Below are positions 39,727 to 47,767 of a DNA stretch of 64,000 nt, in pieces. A model generated the notes under the pieces. The model ran no database searches and was not told where the DNA came from. It saw only the letters and a program-made list of their open reading frames with translations. The position numbers and the translations under genes were made by a program. The stretch is taken from positions 2,046,001 to 2,110,000 of the forward strand of contig NZ_CP094526.1 of NCBI RefSeq assembly GCF_029910095.1, written 5' to 3'. Within the stretch, counting starts at the first letter, position 1. Every line of letters starts with the position of its first letter. Source of the DNA: Bradyrhizobium sp. ISRA464. Lineage in GTDB: Bacteria; Pseudomonadota; Alphaproteobacteria; Rhizobiales; Xanthobacteraceae.

Positions 39727-40730
39727 TGCATCACCTCGTTGTCGATTTCGCCGCGCGCCACATAGGCGAGCGTCAGCTCGGCCAGCGCGGGCGCCAGCAG
39801 GAAGCCATGACGATAGAGTCCGTTCACCGTGATGCGTTCCTGCTCGATCCTGATTTTCGGCAGATTGTCCGGAAAGGCGGGGCGTAGTCCCGAGCCGAAT
39901 TCGACGATGCGCGCCTCGGCGAAGGCCGGATGCACCGCGTAGGCCGCGCCCAACAGCTCGAGCGCCGAGCGCACGCTGACGCCGGTGTCCTCGGCCTCGA
40001 TCGAGGTCGCGCCCAGCATGAAGCGGCCATCGCCGCGCGGGATCACGTAGAGCGGCCAGCGCGGATGGATCAGCCGCACCGGTCGCGCCAGCTCGACCTC
40101 CGCGGTCTCGATCACGATCATCTCGCCCTTGACGCCGCGCAAGGTCGGCTCGCGGTCGCGCGCGGCAAGCCCGCGGCAATCGATCACGAGGCCGTCGAGG
40201 TCAGTGGCCTCGGGGTCGCTGCCGAACTTGATGGTGCCGCCGGCCCTGGCGATCGCGGCATGCAGCCGCGGCAGCACGCGGCGCGGCTCGACGTGGCCCT
40301 CGTCGGGATAGAACAGGGCGTCGCGGAAACGGCCCTCGAGCGACGGCTCGAGCGCGCTGACCTCCTGCGCATCCAGCCGGCGGTGGCCGGTGGTGAGCCG
40401 GGCGAAGCGCTCGAAATCGGTGCGGTCGCGGGGATGCGCCACCACCAGCGAGCCGTTGAACGGGGTTTGCGGAAAATGGTCGTGCCACAGGCTGAGCGAG
40501 CGGACACCGAGCCGGAAGATCACGGGTTCGGCGGCTTCGGCCTCGCACCACGGTGCCAGCATGCCGCCGGCCCAGTGGCTTGTGGATTCCGTCATCGCAG
40601 CGTCACTGCGCTCGTGCAGGGTGACGGCGTGTCCGGCCTCCGCGAATAACAGCGCATGCCAGGCACCTGCTATGCCTGCGCCGATGATGGAGACGGGGGA
40701 ATCCCCCCGCGGTCTTGACGTCTGGTACAT
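39717..40730 (-). CDS. thiO: glycine oxidase
   Basis: A 337-residue FAD-dependent oxidase that converts glycine to the dehydroglycine used by ThiG. The FAD motif is VSIIGAGIAGAWHALLFAEAG (about 13-33), with ESTSHWAGGMLAPWCEAE and the C-terminal GLYRHGFLLAPALAELTLAY of the DadA/ThiO family. First gene of the operon; its ATG lies 4 bases from the end of the TPP riboswitch. Confidence 0.92.
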   Translation of the reverse strand: MYQTSRPRGDSPVSIIGAGIAGAWHALLFAEAGHAVTLHERSDAAMTESTSHWAGGMLAPWCEAEAAEPVIFRLGVRSLSLWHDHFPQTPFNGSLVVAHPRDRTDFERFARLTTGHRRLDAQEVSALEPSLEGRFRDALFYPDEGHVEPRRVLPRLHAAIARAGGTIKFGSDPEATDLDGLVIDCRGLAARDREPTLRGVKGEMIVIETAEVELARPVRLIHPRWPLYVIPRGDGRFMLGATSIEAEDTGVSVRSALELLGAAYAVHPAFAEARIVEFGSGLRPAFPDNLPKIRIEQERITVNGLYRHGFLLAPALAELTLAYVARGEIDNEVMQCV

Positions 40731-40734
40731 CCCT

Positions 40735-40855
40735 GTCCCTTCGCCGGCATGACCCGGATCAGGTTCAAAGGGTCACCGCGGTCCCGGACTGGCCGCCATC
40801 GGGCGGGTCCAAGCTTGCGGTATCTCAGCTCCTCCTTCGGAGCACCCCTCGGAAC
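40735..40855 (-). promoter_or_regulatory. TPP riboswitch (THI element)
   Basis: On the reverse strand GAGGGGTGCTCC opens the element. CTGAGATACCGC is the pyrimidine-sensing T-box core, and ACCCTTTGAACCTGATCCGG with GTCATGCCGGCGAAGGGA is the pyrophosphate-sensing 3' half. Its last bases (AGGGA) lie 5 bases before the thiO ATG and double as the Shine-Dalgarno, so thiamin pyrophosphate probably represses thiO translation directly. Confidence 0.95.
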
Positions 40856-40861
40856 GGCTCT

Positions 40862-40889
40862 AATGTAGGCGGATGGGTGGGTGTGTCAA
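40862..40889 (-). promoter_or_regulatory. sigma-70-type promoter of the thi operon
   Basis: Reverse strand TTGACA (40889-40884) and TACATT (40867-40862) are separated by 16 bases. The expected start site is about 40855, the first base of the riboswitch, which supports both calls. Confidence 0.75.
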
Positions 40890-41060
40890 CGCATTATGCC
40901 AGGAACCATGCCACGAACCGCGCCGCGCTGAGGTGCTGCGGCGCTTTCAGCGCGCGACGGGGTACGCTGCCGAACGATGACGTCGTTGATGCGGGGAACG
41001 GCACGTCGAGGATCGGCCGGGCGGGGATGGCACCCAGGGCGCGCGCGGACCCGATCGCCC

Positions 41061-41603
41061 TTATTTTGAAGCCTGTTCCTCGCTTGAAGCCTGTTCCTCG
41101 CTCGCCTCGGCGGCCTCGGTGGGCGGCTGTTCCTGCCGGGCGAGCGCCTTTGGCGGTGCACTCTCGCCGACATGCTTCGCCTCTTTCAGATGTTCGATGC
41201 GCTGACGCTTTGCGGCATAGTAATACCCGCCCGCGAAATAACGCACGGCTCGATCGTGATCGCCGTTGGCGGCACGATAGGCGCCGGCAAGGTATTTTAC
41301 GCCGTATTTGAGATTGGTCGCGGGGTCGCGCAGCCCCGCGGCGGTACCGGTGTAGCCGAGGCCGCGGGCGGTCCCGAGCTTGATCTGCATCAGCCCGATG
41401 GTGCCGCCACGCCCGATCAGCTGCGGATGGTACTTGCTCTCGCGGACGATGACGCGATGCACCAGCTCTTCCGGCACCAGATTCGCCTGGGCCTCGGCGG
41501 CGACCATCGCCTCGTATTGCGCGCGCGATTGCGCACTCGCGTTCGCGCACGACGCCAGCACCGCAATCGCGGCCAACGAGGCAAGGGTTTGCAGCTTTGT
41601 CAT
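41061..41603 (-). CDS. lipoprotein lytic transglycosylase (SLT domain)
   Basis: A 180-residue predicted lipoprotein: signal MTKLQTLASLAAIAVLASC with a lipobox LASC. The SLT fold has the catalytic Glu in VIVRESKYHPQLIGRGG, then IGLMQIKLGTARGLGYTG and NLKYGVKYLAGAYRAANGD. It cleaves peptidoglycan between MurNAc and GlcNAc. The C-terminus carries two tandem Ala/Ser/Glu/Gln stretches (EEQASSEEQASK), a low-complexity tail. Confidence 0.9.
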   Translation of the reverse strand: MTKLQTLASLAAIAVLASCANASAQSRAQYEAMVAAEAQANLVPEELVHRVIVRESKYHPQLIGRGGTIGLMQIKLGTARGLGYTGTAAGLRDPATNLKYGVKYLAGAYRAANGDHDRAVRYFAGGYYYAAKRQRIEHLKEAKHVGESAPPKALARQEQPPTEAAEASEEQASSEEQASK

Positions 41604-41924
41604 GTCGGATCGCCCGGGGCCCTTCAATTCGCGTCGGTTGTCTGCGTCCTGATTGGTACGGTGAGCGGGCAGGAATGTGGCAAAACCTTCGCAACAGCGA
41701 AGGTCGTGTGGCCCTCCCTGTCCGCGGTGAACCGGATGCGGAGGTCGGAAGACAAACGCTTCAAATTGTCTGGAGCCGGTTTTGCCGCACGCCGTGCACG
41801 GCAGATTGTCGTGCAAATGACGCAACAAGGGTCTACAATGACATTCGACAGCGTGCACCCGTCCAAGCAAGGCAGCACGATTGTCCATTCAAAAACATCC
41901 GAACAATCACAAGGGAGATGCGCC

Positions 41925-42122
41925 ATGGCCCGTCAGGACTCCGGCTCTTTGCCTCGCGAAAATCCCTGTGCACAATGCGGCAAGCCGATCCCGCGTCCGG
42001 ACTGGGTGGAGCACGGCGAAGGCCGCACGTCCTATCTGTGGAATTGCCGCGCCTGCAATTACCGCTTCGAGGCGATCGCAATCTACGAGCATGAGCAACT
42101 GACCAGGCCGCTCGCAGCTTGA
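41925..42122 (+). CDS. small zinc-ribbon-like protein
   Basis: A 65-residue protein with two CxxC knuckles, CAQCGKP and WNCRACNYR, about 27 residues apart: a likely single zinc ribbon. AAGGGAGAT lies 5-6 bases before the ATG. The frame stays open far upstream but that part shows no protein features. Function unknown; it converges with the histidine kinase gene. Confidence 0.75.
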   Translation: MARQDSGSLPRENPCAQCGKPIPRPDWVEHGEGRTSYLWNCRACNYRFEAIAIYEHEQLTRPLAA

Positions 42123-42136
42123 AACGAGTGGTCTGA

Positions 42137-43492
42137 TCAGGCGGCGGATTTCTGCGGCCCCGGCTGCGGCGGCTGCTGGCGCGCCGGCAACTGGATGCGG
42201 ACCACCAGCCCGTGCGGCTTCCGGTCGTGCAGCGACAGCGTGCCGCCATGGGCGAGCACGATGGCGTTGGCGATCGACAGGCCAAGGCCAAAGCCTTCGG
42301 CCTCGTCCATGTTGCGCGCGTGGTCGCCGCGCACGAACGGCTCCAGCACGCTCGCCTTGTGCGCATCCGAAATGCCGGGGCCGTCGTCCTCGACGTCGAT
42401 GGTGAGCCCGTCGGAGTTGGCGGCAAGGCGGACGGCGACCTCGCCGCCGAAGCGCACGGCGTTCTCCACCAAATTGGTGATGCTGCGATGCAGGTCGGCG
42501 GGCCGCGCGATTGCCATCGCGTGCTGCGGGCCCTCGTAAACGACCTTGTGGCCCATGTCGGCGAACTGATCGGTGACGAGGTGCAGGGTGCTGGCGATGT
42601 CGACCAGTGTCATCTCCTCGAGCTTGCGGTCGTTGCGCAGGAACGACAGCACCGATTCCAGCATCGAGCGCATCTGGTCGAGGTCGCGCAGCATGCGGTG
42701 GCGATGGGTCTCGTCCTCGATGAATTCCGCGCGCAGCCGCATCCGCGTGATCGGCGTCCTGAGATCGTGGCTGATCGCGGCCAGCATCTTGGTGCGGTCG
42801 TCGATCAGGGTGGTGATGCGCTCGCGCATCCGGTTGAGCGCCTTGGCGAGCGAGCGGATTTCCTCGGGACCGCGCTCCGGCAGCGGCTCGGCGGCGCCGC
42901 TCAGGCTGAACGTCTCCGCGGCCTTGACGAAGGACGATAGCGGCGCCGTCAACGCCCAGGCCGCCCACAGGCCGAGCAGGGTGACGCTGATGACGGCGAA
43001 CAGCACCGTCATCATCCACGGACCGCCCCAGAACGGCCGCATGTGCTGATCCGGCACCAGGTTCGCGGCGATCATGGTGCCGTCGGGCAGTCGGATGCCG
43101 ATGCGGCGGATCTGACGGTCATCCGGCGCGCCGGCCTCTCGCGGCAGCATGAAGACGCGATAGCTGGGTCCGAGCCGGCGCAGCGCGTGCAGGCCCGGCG
43201 CGGGCTCGCTCAACGGGACCGTGTCTGCCGGCAGGTCGCCGATTGCGAGCTGCGGGAAGGCGCGTGCGATGTCCTCCTTCAGCCGCGGCCGCTCCGAAGG
43301 CGGAGCATGCCCCAGCAATTGCGCAGAGGCCGCAAGCTGGGTGTGCCAGCGATCGACCGGCTCAGGCTGGTCCGGGCGATGGATCAGGAAGATCGCGGTG
43401 ATGATGAGATGCAGCGCGACGATCGACGCGACCACCAGTGCCGCGATCTGCGCGCCGATTCCCCGCAGACTCAGCACGCGCAGCAGTTTCAT
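42137..43492 (-). CDS. EnvZ-like sensor histidine kinase
   Basis: A 451-residue membrane kinase: one TM at residues about 15-36 (IAALVVASIVALHLIITAIF), a periplasmic sensor domain (about 40-158), a second TM (MMTVLFAVISVTLLGLWAAW), a HAMP segment, the H-box MLAAISHDLRTPITRMRLR with the phospho-acceptor His near residue 247, and the N, G1 and G2 boxes (NLVENAVRFGG, VEDDGPGIS, GFGLGLSIANAIVLAHGG). It lies 2 bases downstream of the response-regulator stop and forms an operon with it. Confidence 0.93.
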   Translation of the reverse strand: MKLLRVLSLRGIGAQIAALVVASIVALHLIITAIFLIHRPDQPEPVDRWHTQLAASAQLLGHAPPSERPRLKEDIARAFPQLAIGDLPADTVPLSEPAPGLHALRRLGPSYRVFMLPREAGAPDDRQIRRIGIRLPDGTMIAANLVPDQHMRPFWGGPWMMTVLFAVISVTLLGLWAAWALTAPLSSFVKAAETFSLSGAAEPLPERGPEEIRSLAKALNRMRERITTLIDDRTKMLAAISHDLRTPITRMRLRAEFIEDETHRHRMLRDLDQMRSMLESVLSFLRNDRKLEEMTLVDIASTLHLVTDQFADMGHKVVYEGPQHAMAIARPADLHRSITNLVENAVRFGGEVAVRLAANSDGLTIDVEDDGPGISDAHKASVLEPFVRGDHARNMDEAEGFGLGLSIANAIVLAHGGTLSLHDRKPHGLVVRIQLPARQQPPQPGPQKSAA

Positions 43493-43494
43493 GG

Positions 43495-44232
43495 TCAGTT
43501 GTTGGCGGCGGCGACCGCCTCCACCCTCGGGGTGAACATGTAGCCGCCGGAGCGCACCGTCTTGATCATGGTTGCTTCCTGCGGGTCGGGCTCGATCTTG
43601 CGGCGGATGCGGCTCACCAGCACGTCGATCGAGCGCTCGAACGAGCCGGCGCTGCGGCCCTGCGTCAGGTCGAGCAGGCTGTCACGCGACAGCACGCGGC
43701 CGGGCCGCTCGCAGAAGGTCCGCAACAGGTCGAACTCGGCGCTGGTCATGGCGACGCGGGCGCCTTCGGGATTGCGCAGCTCGCGCAGGCGGATGTCGAT
43801 GCGCCAGCCGAGGAACGACAGCGTGGTCGCGCCCTCGATCGCGCTGGCGTTGCGCGCGGCCGCCTGCCGGCGCAGCACGGCGTTGATCCGCGCCAAAAGC
43901 TCGCGCGGGTTGAACGGCTTCGGCAGGTAATCGTCGGCGCCCATCTCGAGGCCGAGGATGCGGTCGACGTCCTCGCCGCGCGCGGTCAGCATGATGATCG
44001 GCGTCTGCGATTCCGCACGCACCTTGCGGCACAGGCTGAGGCCGTCCTCGCCCGGCAGCATGACGTCGAGGATCAACAGATCGACCCGATGGTCGGCCAT
44101 CGCCCGCGCCATCTCGCGGCCGTCGGAGGCAGTCGTCACGTTGCAGGAATTGGTGCGGAGATATTTCGCGATGAGGGCCCGCGTCTCGCGGTCGTCCTCG
44201 ACGACAAGGATGTTGGGCGTAGCCTGAGTCAT
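43495..44232 (-). CDS. OmpR-family response regulator
   Basis: A 245-residue regulator: receiver domain with acidic pair VVEDDRE, phospho-Asp56 in LLILDVMLPGEDG, and Lys in YLPKPFNPRE, followed by an OmpR/PhoB winged helix (EFDLLRTFCERPGRVLSRD, then RSIDVLVSRIRRKIEPD and TVRSGGYMF). Partner of the downstream EnvZ-like kinase. Targets unknown. Confidence 0.94.
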   Translation of the reverse strand: MTQATPNILVVEDDRETRALIAKYLRTNSCNVTTASDGREMARAMADHRVDLLILDVMLPGEDGLSLCRKVRAESQTPIIMLTARGEDVDRILGLEMGADDYLPKPFNPRELLARINAVLRRQAAARNASAIEGATTLSFLGWRIDIRLRELRNPEGARVAMTSAEFDLLRTFCERPGRVLSRDSLLDLTQGRSAGSFERSIDVLVSRIRRKIEPDPQEATMIKTVRSGGYMFTPRVEAVAAANN

Positions 44233-44593
44233 ACCGTTCTCTTGTCCGTGATTCAGGGAAGGCGCGCAGGAATTTTTGTTTCAGTGTGTTTCTGAAATCT
44301 TGCCCGGCAATCACAGTTAACAGGTCGGTGGTGGGGTGAAAAGTTATCGTTATTTCATCAAAGCGTAATGCATTGAGATTCCGGCAGTAGTTTTCCGGTG
44401 CGCTTTGGGTCCCCGGCAGCCCGAGCACGTGCGCAAAACGAGCGCGGTTGTGGGAGGAAGGCCGTCAACCCTTTGTGGTGCAGGTGCCCGGCGCAGCCGA
44501 CGCGACGCACAAAAGGGACGGAAGGCTGCCATATCCGGCCGGAACCCGGCCCCGGACGATGCGTTGATTCTTTTTCAGGCATGGGAGGGTGAG
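44233..44593. other. 361-base regulatory gap between divergent genes
   Basis: Holds upstream regions of the response regulator (leftward) and the PRC-barrel gene (rightward). TTTCAG (44279-44284) and CTGAAA (44292-44297) form an inverted repeat 47 bases before the regulator ATG, a possible operator. No gene is seen. Confidence 0.4.
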
Positions 44594-44971
44594 ATGACTG
44601 TCGAGGCCAAGGCAAGGCCGCATCAACTGATTGCAAGCGATCGCGTCGAGGGGACCGCGGTGCGGCGGCCCAATGGCGACATGATCGGTCACATCGAGCG
44701 GCTGATGATCGACAAGATCTCGGGCAAGGTGTCGTACGCGGTATTGAGCTTCGGTGGCTTTCTGGGCATCGGGACCAATCTCATCCCGTTGCCGTGGGGC
44801 CGGCTGCACTACAATCCGAACTTCGAGGCCTACGAGCTCGACATCGACGATGAGGAGTTGAAGCGCGCGCCGTCGTTCCGCGCCGACAAGGATTTCGACT
44901 GGGGCGACCGTTCGCAGGAAGTCGAGTTGCACCGCTTCTACGGCGTTCCTCCGTACTGGGGCGGCTTTTGA
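44594..44971 (+). CDS. PRC-barrel domain protein
   Basis: A 125-residue soluble protein whose core DMIGHIERLMIDKISGKVSY, then AVLSFGGFLGIGTNLIPLPW fits the PRC-barrel fold, with a polar N-terminus and a C-terminal WGDRSQEVELHRFYGVPPYW. GGGAGG lies before the ATG. PRC-barrel proteins are often stress- or envelope-associated in rhizobia. Confidence 0.85.
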   Translation: MTVEAKARPHQLIASDRVEGTAVRRPNGDMIGHIERLMIDKISGKVSYAVLSFGGFLGIGTNLIPLPWGRLHYNPNFEAYELDIDDEELKRAPSFRADKDFDWGDRSQEVELHRFYGVPPYWGGF

Positions 44972-45049
44972 CCGCAGGTTGATTAGGAACGGTCGCTGAT
45001 GTGACGGGTTTTTCTCGTATCGATTCTGCGAATTGAGGAGAACCCATCA

Positions 45050-45574
45050 ATGCTAGTCAGATCCATCGTCGCCGGCGTGGCCGGATCGGTGCTGCTTGCG
45101 AGCGTTGCTTTCGCGCAGGCGCCGACGGAGAAGGGCGACAAGGCAGGCATGGCTCCTGCGACGACAAGCACGTCGTCGACCTCGTATCAGGGCGACTGGC
45201 GCGCGTCCAAGGTTGTCGGCCTCCGTGTCTATAACGACAGCAACGAGAATGTCGGTTCGATCAACGACCTGTTGATGGACAAGGGGGGTGCCATCAAGGG
45301 AGTGGTGATCGGCGTCGGCGGCTTCCTTGGCGTAGGCGAGCATCTGGTCGCGGTGCCGCTCGACAAGGTGAAGTTCGCCACCGAGCCGGTTGCCAATTCC
45401 GGCGGCAGCGCGTCGAACACCGGTAGCCCCAACAAGATGTCGACGAACACCACGACAGGCGCTGCGCCTGCGAAGACGGCGAAGCCGAACCCCTGGTATC
45501 CGGATCACGCGGTCTTCAGTGCGTCCAAGGACGAGTTGAAGGCGATGCCCGAGTTCAAGTACGCGACCGAGTAA
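45050..45574 (+). CDS. periplasmic PRC-barrel domain protein
   Basis: A 174-residue protein with a signal peptide (MLVRSIVAGVAGSVLLASVAFA), a Thr/Ser-rich spacer, a PRC-barrel core (KVVGLRVYNDSNENVGSIND, GGAIKGVVIGVGGFLGVGEH) and a Ser/Asn/Thr-rich stretch before PWYPDHAVF. Similar fold to the preceding gene, but exported; about 78 bases separate them. A rho-independent terminator follows. Confidence 0.87.
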   Translation: MLVRSIVAGVAGSVLLASVAFAQAPTEKGDKAGMAPATTSTSSTSYQGDWRASKVVGLRVYNDSNENVGSINDLLMDKGGAIKGVVIGVGGFLGVGEHLVAVPLDKVKFATEPVANSGGSASNTGSPNKMSTNTTTGAAPAKTAKPNPWYPDHAVFSASKDELKAMPEFKYATE

Positions 45575-45603
45575 CGCACGACCGCGTCACGTGAAATGCG
45601 AAG

Positions 45604-45630
45604 CGCGCCCGGCGTGCCGGGCGCGTTTTT
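45604..45630 (+). terminator. rho-independent terminator of the PRC-barrel gene
   Basis: CGCGCCCGGC (45604-45613) and GCCGGGCGCG (45616-45625), loop of 2, followed by five Ts. Confidence 0.9.
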
Positions 45631-46023
45631 GTTGTTCAGGTGCATAGGGCCTGAGTGGAAGGGTAAGAGTCGAGGCAGAGCCCTGATGGGAGATACTGCG
45701 AGGCAGCGAAATACCCACAGGCGAGTTATCGCCTGTGCCATCTTGTGGATCTCAGTCTGATTTTGCCATGAGTTGTCGCCGGCATCATCGAGTCGCGTTG
45801 ATGTCGGTCCGATGACGTCAGACGTCGGTGGTCCGCGAGGTCGAACTGCGACCGGCAGTGGCCCGCCTCCGTTCCGCGCCCCCCACATATTGAGAATTGC
45901 CCCTCCCAGGGACTCCCGCTTTATATCCAGCATGGTCCCGAAATCTCCGGAGTACATGTTCGGGCTGCCGGCAGGCCGGAAAGGATCTGTCGTCTGATTA
46001 GTCATGCCAAGTGAGATCAGTGT
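45631..46023. other. 393-base gap without a credible gene
   Basis: Short open frames exist on both strands but their translations look random and overlap the terminator region. Nothing else recognised. Confidence 0.4.
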
Positions 46024-46233
46024 ATGGAATGGTGGTACTATGCGCTCTTCGCGATTGTGCTAATCGCATGCGCATTTGGCGTTCGCGCGCATCTCCAGAA
46101 GAGAAATGCGAGAGCGGATCAGGAACTGAACCGGCGGATTGATGAGCGCGTCGACCGCCTCAACCTAACCAAGCCTGCTAAGCCCCCGCCTATGGCGGGG
46201 CGAAAACCGGCAGTTCTACAGCTGCGGGAATGA
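46024..46233 (+). CDS. small single-pass membrane protein, 3' end altered by IS insertion
   Basis: A 69-residue frame with one N-terminal membrane helix (WWYYALFAIVLIACAFGV) and a charged coiled-coil-like tail (ARADQELNRRIDERVDRLN). The last ~16 residues (from about 46181) are encoded by the left end of the IS200 element, so the original C-terminus is lost. Function unknown; plausibly a remnant. Confidence 0.5.
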   Translation: MEWWYYALFAIVLIACAFGVRAHLQKRNARADQELNRRIDERVDRLNLTKPAKPPPMAGRKPAVLQLRE

Positions 46234-46242
46234 AGTCATGGA

Positions 46243-46279
46243 GTCTCCTTGGGGAACCGCCAAGAACCCTCAAGGAGAC
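46243..46279 (+). promoter_or_regulatory. tnpA ribosome-site-sequestering hairpin
   Basis: GTCTCCTTG-GGG (46243-46254) pairs with CCCTCAAGGAGAC (46267-46279) with a single bulge. The right arm includes the AAGGAG Shine-Dalgarno just before the tnpA ATG, so the fold should lower transposase synthesis, as known for IS200. Confidence 0.7.
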
Positions 46280-46280
46280 C

Positions 46281-46748
46281 ATGATGGAAGCAGAGTACAA
46301 TCATCTTAATCACGCGACTTGGGAGTGCAAGTACCACGTCGTGTTTACGCCGAAGTACCGCAAGAAGCTGCTGTTCGGGAAGATCAAGCGACATCTGGGC
46401 CAGGTATTTCACGATCTGGCACGACGGAAGGAGTGCCGGATCGAGGAAGGTCACCTGATGCCGGATCATGTCCACATGCTGATATCGATACCTCCGAAAT
46501 ATTCGGTGGCGCAGATCATCGGGTATATGAAGGGGAAGAGTTCGATCTGGATCGCGCAGAACGTCGAACGGAAGATGCGAAATTTCCTGGGCCACAAATT
46601 CTGGGCACGCGGATATTTTGTCACGACCGTCGGCCGCGATGAGGAAATGATCCGGGCCTACATCAAGAATCAGGAAATGGCCGACCAGCAACTGGATCAG
46701 TTTGAGCTAAAGATTTCAGCTGCCCCAAAATCCAAGCAATCGTCCTAA
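46281..46748 (+). CDS. tnpA: IS200-family transposase TnpA
   Basis: A 155-residue Y1 HUH transposase acting on single-stranded DNA. The HUH motif is in MPDHVHMLISIPPKY and the catalytic Tyr is in MIRAYIKNQE. The N-terminus HATWECKYHVVFTPKYRKKL and GYMKGKSS are standard. Complete, so the element may be active. ATG at 46281 and 46284 are both possible. Confidence 0.93.
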   Translation: MMEAEYNHLNHATWECKYHVVFTPKYRKKLLFGKIKRHLGQVFHDLARRKECRIEEGHLMPDHVHMLISIPPKYSVAQIIGYMKGKSSIWIAQNVERKMRNFLGHKFWARGYFVTTVGRDEEMIRAYIKNQEMADQQLDQFELKISAAPKSKQSS

Positions 46749-46806
46749 CATCCCTTAAAACCGCCTTTGGCGGTTCCCAATCAAACCTCCAGCTTTGCTG
46801 GAGGTT

Positions 46807-47152
46807 ATTGGCTCGCCGCGATAAAGAGTCCTGACCAACCAACCTCGGTTCGCGCCGAGCCCACCCTGTGATCAGAGCCGTTCCTCCTTAGCGACGTGCC
46901 CTTCCCGACGGGTCCCTCCTTTCGGCTCCAGATTCGTAAATCCGGCCCCGGATACCCATCTTTCGGGTAACGGAGGCCCACGAGGTCCCGCCGGAGGCGG
47001 CACGCCGCGCAGGCAAATGCGTTCGCGCGAAGGTTGAGAAAAAATAAGGGTTTTTGGCTTATAGGGGGACAACTGATCGCTTTCTTCTTTTTGTCCGTTC
47101 TCAAATAGCGTGATCTGGCCAGTCCGGTACCCTCGGCACGGAGAAACTAGGA
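46807..47152. other. gap downstream of the IS without a gene
   Basis: About 345 bases with no ORF of recognisable character. Short inverted repeats and an AT-rich stretch before 47153 (47030-47065) are the only features. Confidence 0.4.
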
Positions 47153-47440
47153 ATGAATTGGGTTAAGGCACTCTTGGTGCTCTCCTGCCTGTTATTGGGA
47201 TGCGCCGACCTTTTGACCACGAATGTGATCCTGCATCTCGGATTGGGCGAGTTGAACCCGTTCATGCGGCTGGCTCAGGCATGGTTGGGTGTATGGTGGC
47301 TTATCCCCAAGCTAGGTTTAACGTTTGTCGTGGCGTGGCTGCTTTGGCGCAGCAACAACCTTTACAACATCGCTCTTGTAGTAGCTTTCTGCTCCACGCC
47401 CGTACTCAACAACCTCATCGTCATCGCGGGCACGAACTGA
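47153..47440 (+). CDS. DUF5658 family membrane protein
   Basis: A 95-residue protein with three likely membrane helices. LLLGCADLLTTNVILHLGLG and GELNPFM match the DUF5658 pattern (ADlxTTnxxL... ElNPf). A hydrophobic C-terminal half follows. Function unknown; lower GC than the core genes. Confidence 0.75.
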   Translation: MNWVKALLVLSCLLLGCADLLTTNVILHLGLGELNPFMRLAQAWLGVWWLIPKLGLTFVVAWLLWRSNNLYNIALVVAFCSTPVLNNLIVIAGTN

Positions 47441-47767
47441 ACCAATCACATCGCTGGTTGCCGCAACTGGCGATCTGATTGTCCTGCTCAACCTCACGGC
47501 ACGATCCCTGCGCAGCGTCATATTCATCAGCAAGTCGCCGTTTCGCACGAGGTGCGAAACATGTTCAGCAGGCGCGACTGCCAACGAGAACGCGAGGAAA
47601 GGCGCGAGCGGCGCCCCCGATCGACCGAGCACGAGCGCTCGCCTTCGCCGGAAAAAACAATTGGATATCCGGAACAATACGGAGCAGGTTCTCCCTGCGC
47701 TGCGGCTATCGAAGGCATTTGTGGGGCGATAAATTCCGGATGGGAACGATCGTGCGGGGGCGACCAC
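47441..47767. other. gap before the broken acyltransferase
   Basis: About 327 bases; the open frame running into the acyltransferase has an Arg/Glu-rich, repeat-poor upstream part without protein features. I see no promoter or RNA gene here. Confidence 0.35.

Larger units (their letters stand above)
46180..46806 (+). mobile_element. IS200-type insertion sequence
   Basis: Left end hairpin CCCCGCC-TAT-GGCGGGG (46184-46200), one tnpA gene, and right-end hairpins AACCGCC-TTT-GGCGGTT (46759-46775) and AACCTCCAGC-TTT-GCTGGAGGTT (46784-46806). Subterminal hairpins instead of terminal inverted repeats, no visible target duplication and a HUH single-tyrosine transposase define the IS200/IS605 group. 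The exact ends are inferred from hairpin position. Confidence 0.85.

Noticed and set aside
39529..40179. long frame fusing thiS to upstream sequence
   Set aside because: Upstream codons are antisense-like shadow of thiO coding; the GTG at 39726 with GAGGTGAT gives a normal ThiS.
45505..46005. 166-residue open frame on the minus strand
   Set aside because: It overlaps the terminator and the end of the PRC-barrel gene in antisense, and its translation has no recognisable domain, helix or signal pattern.
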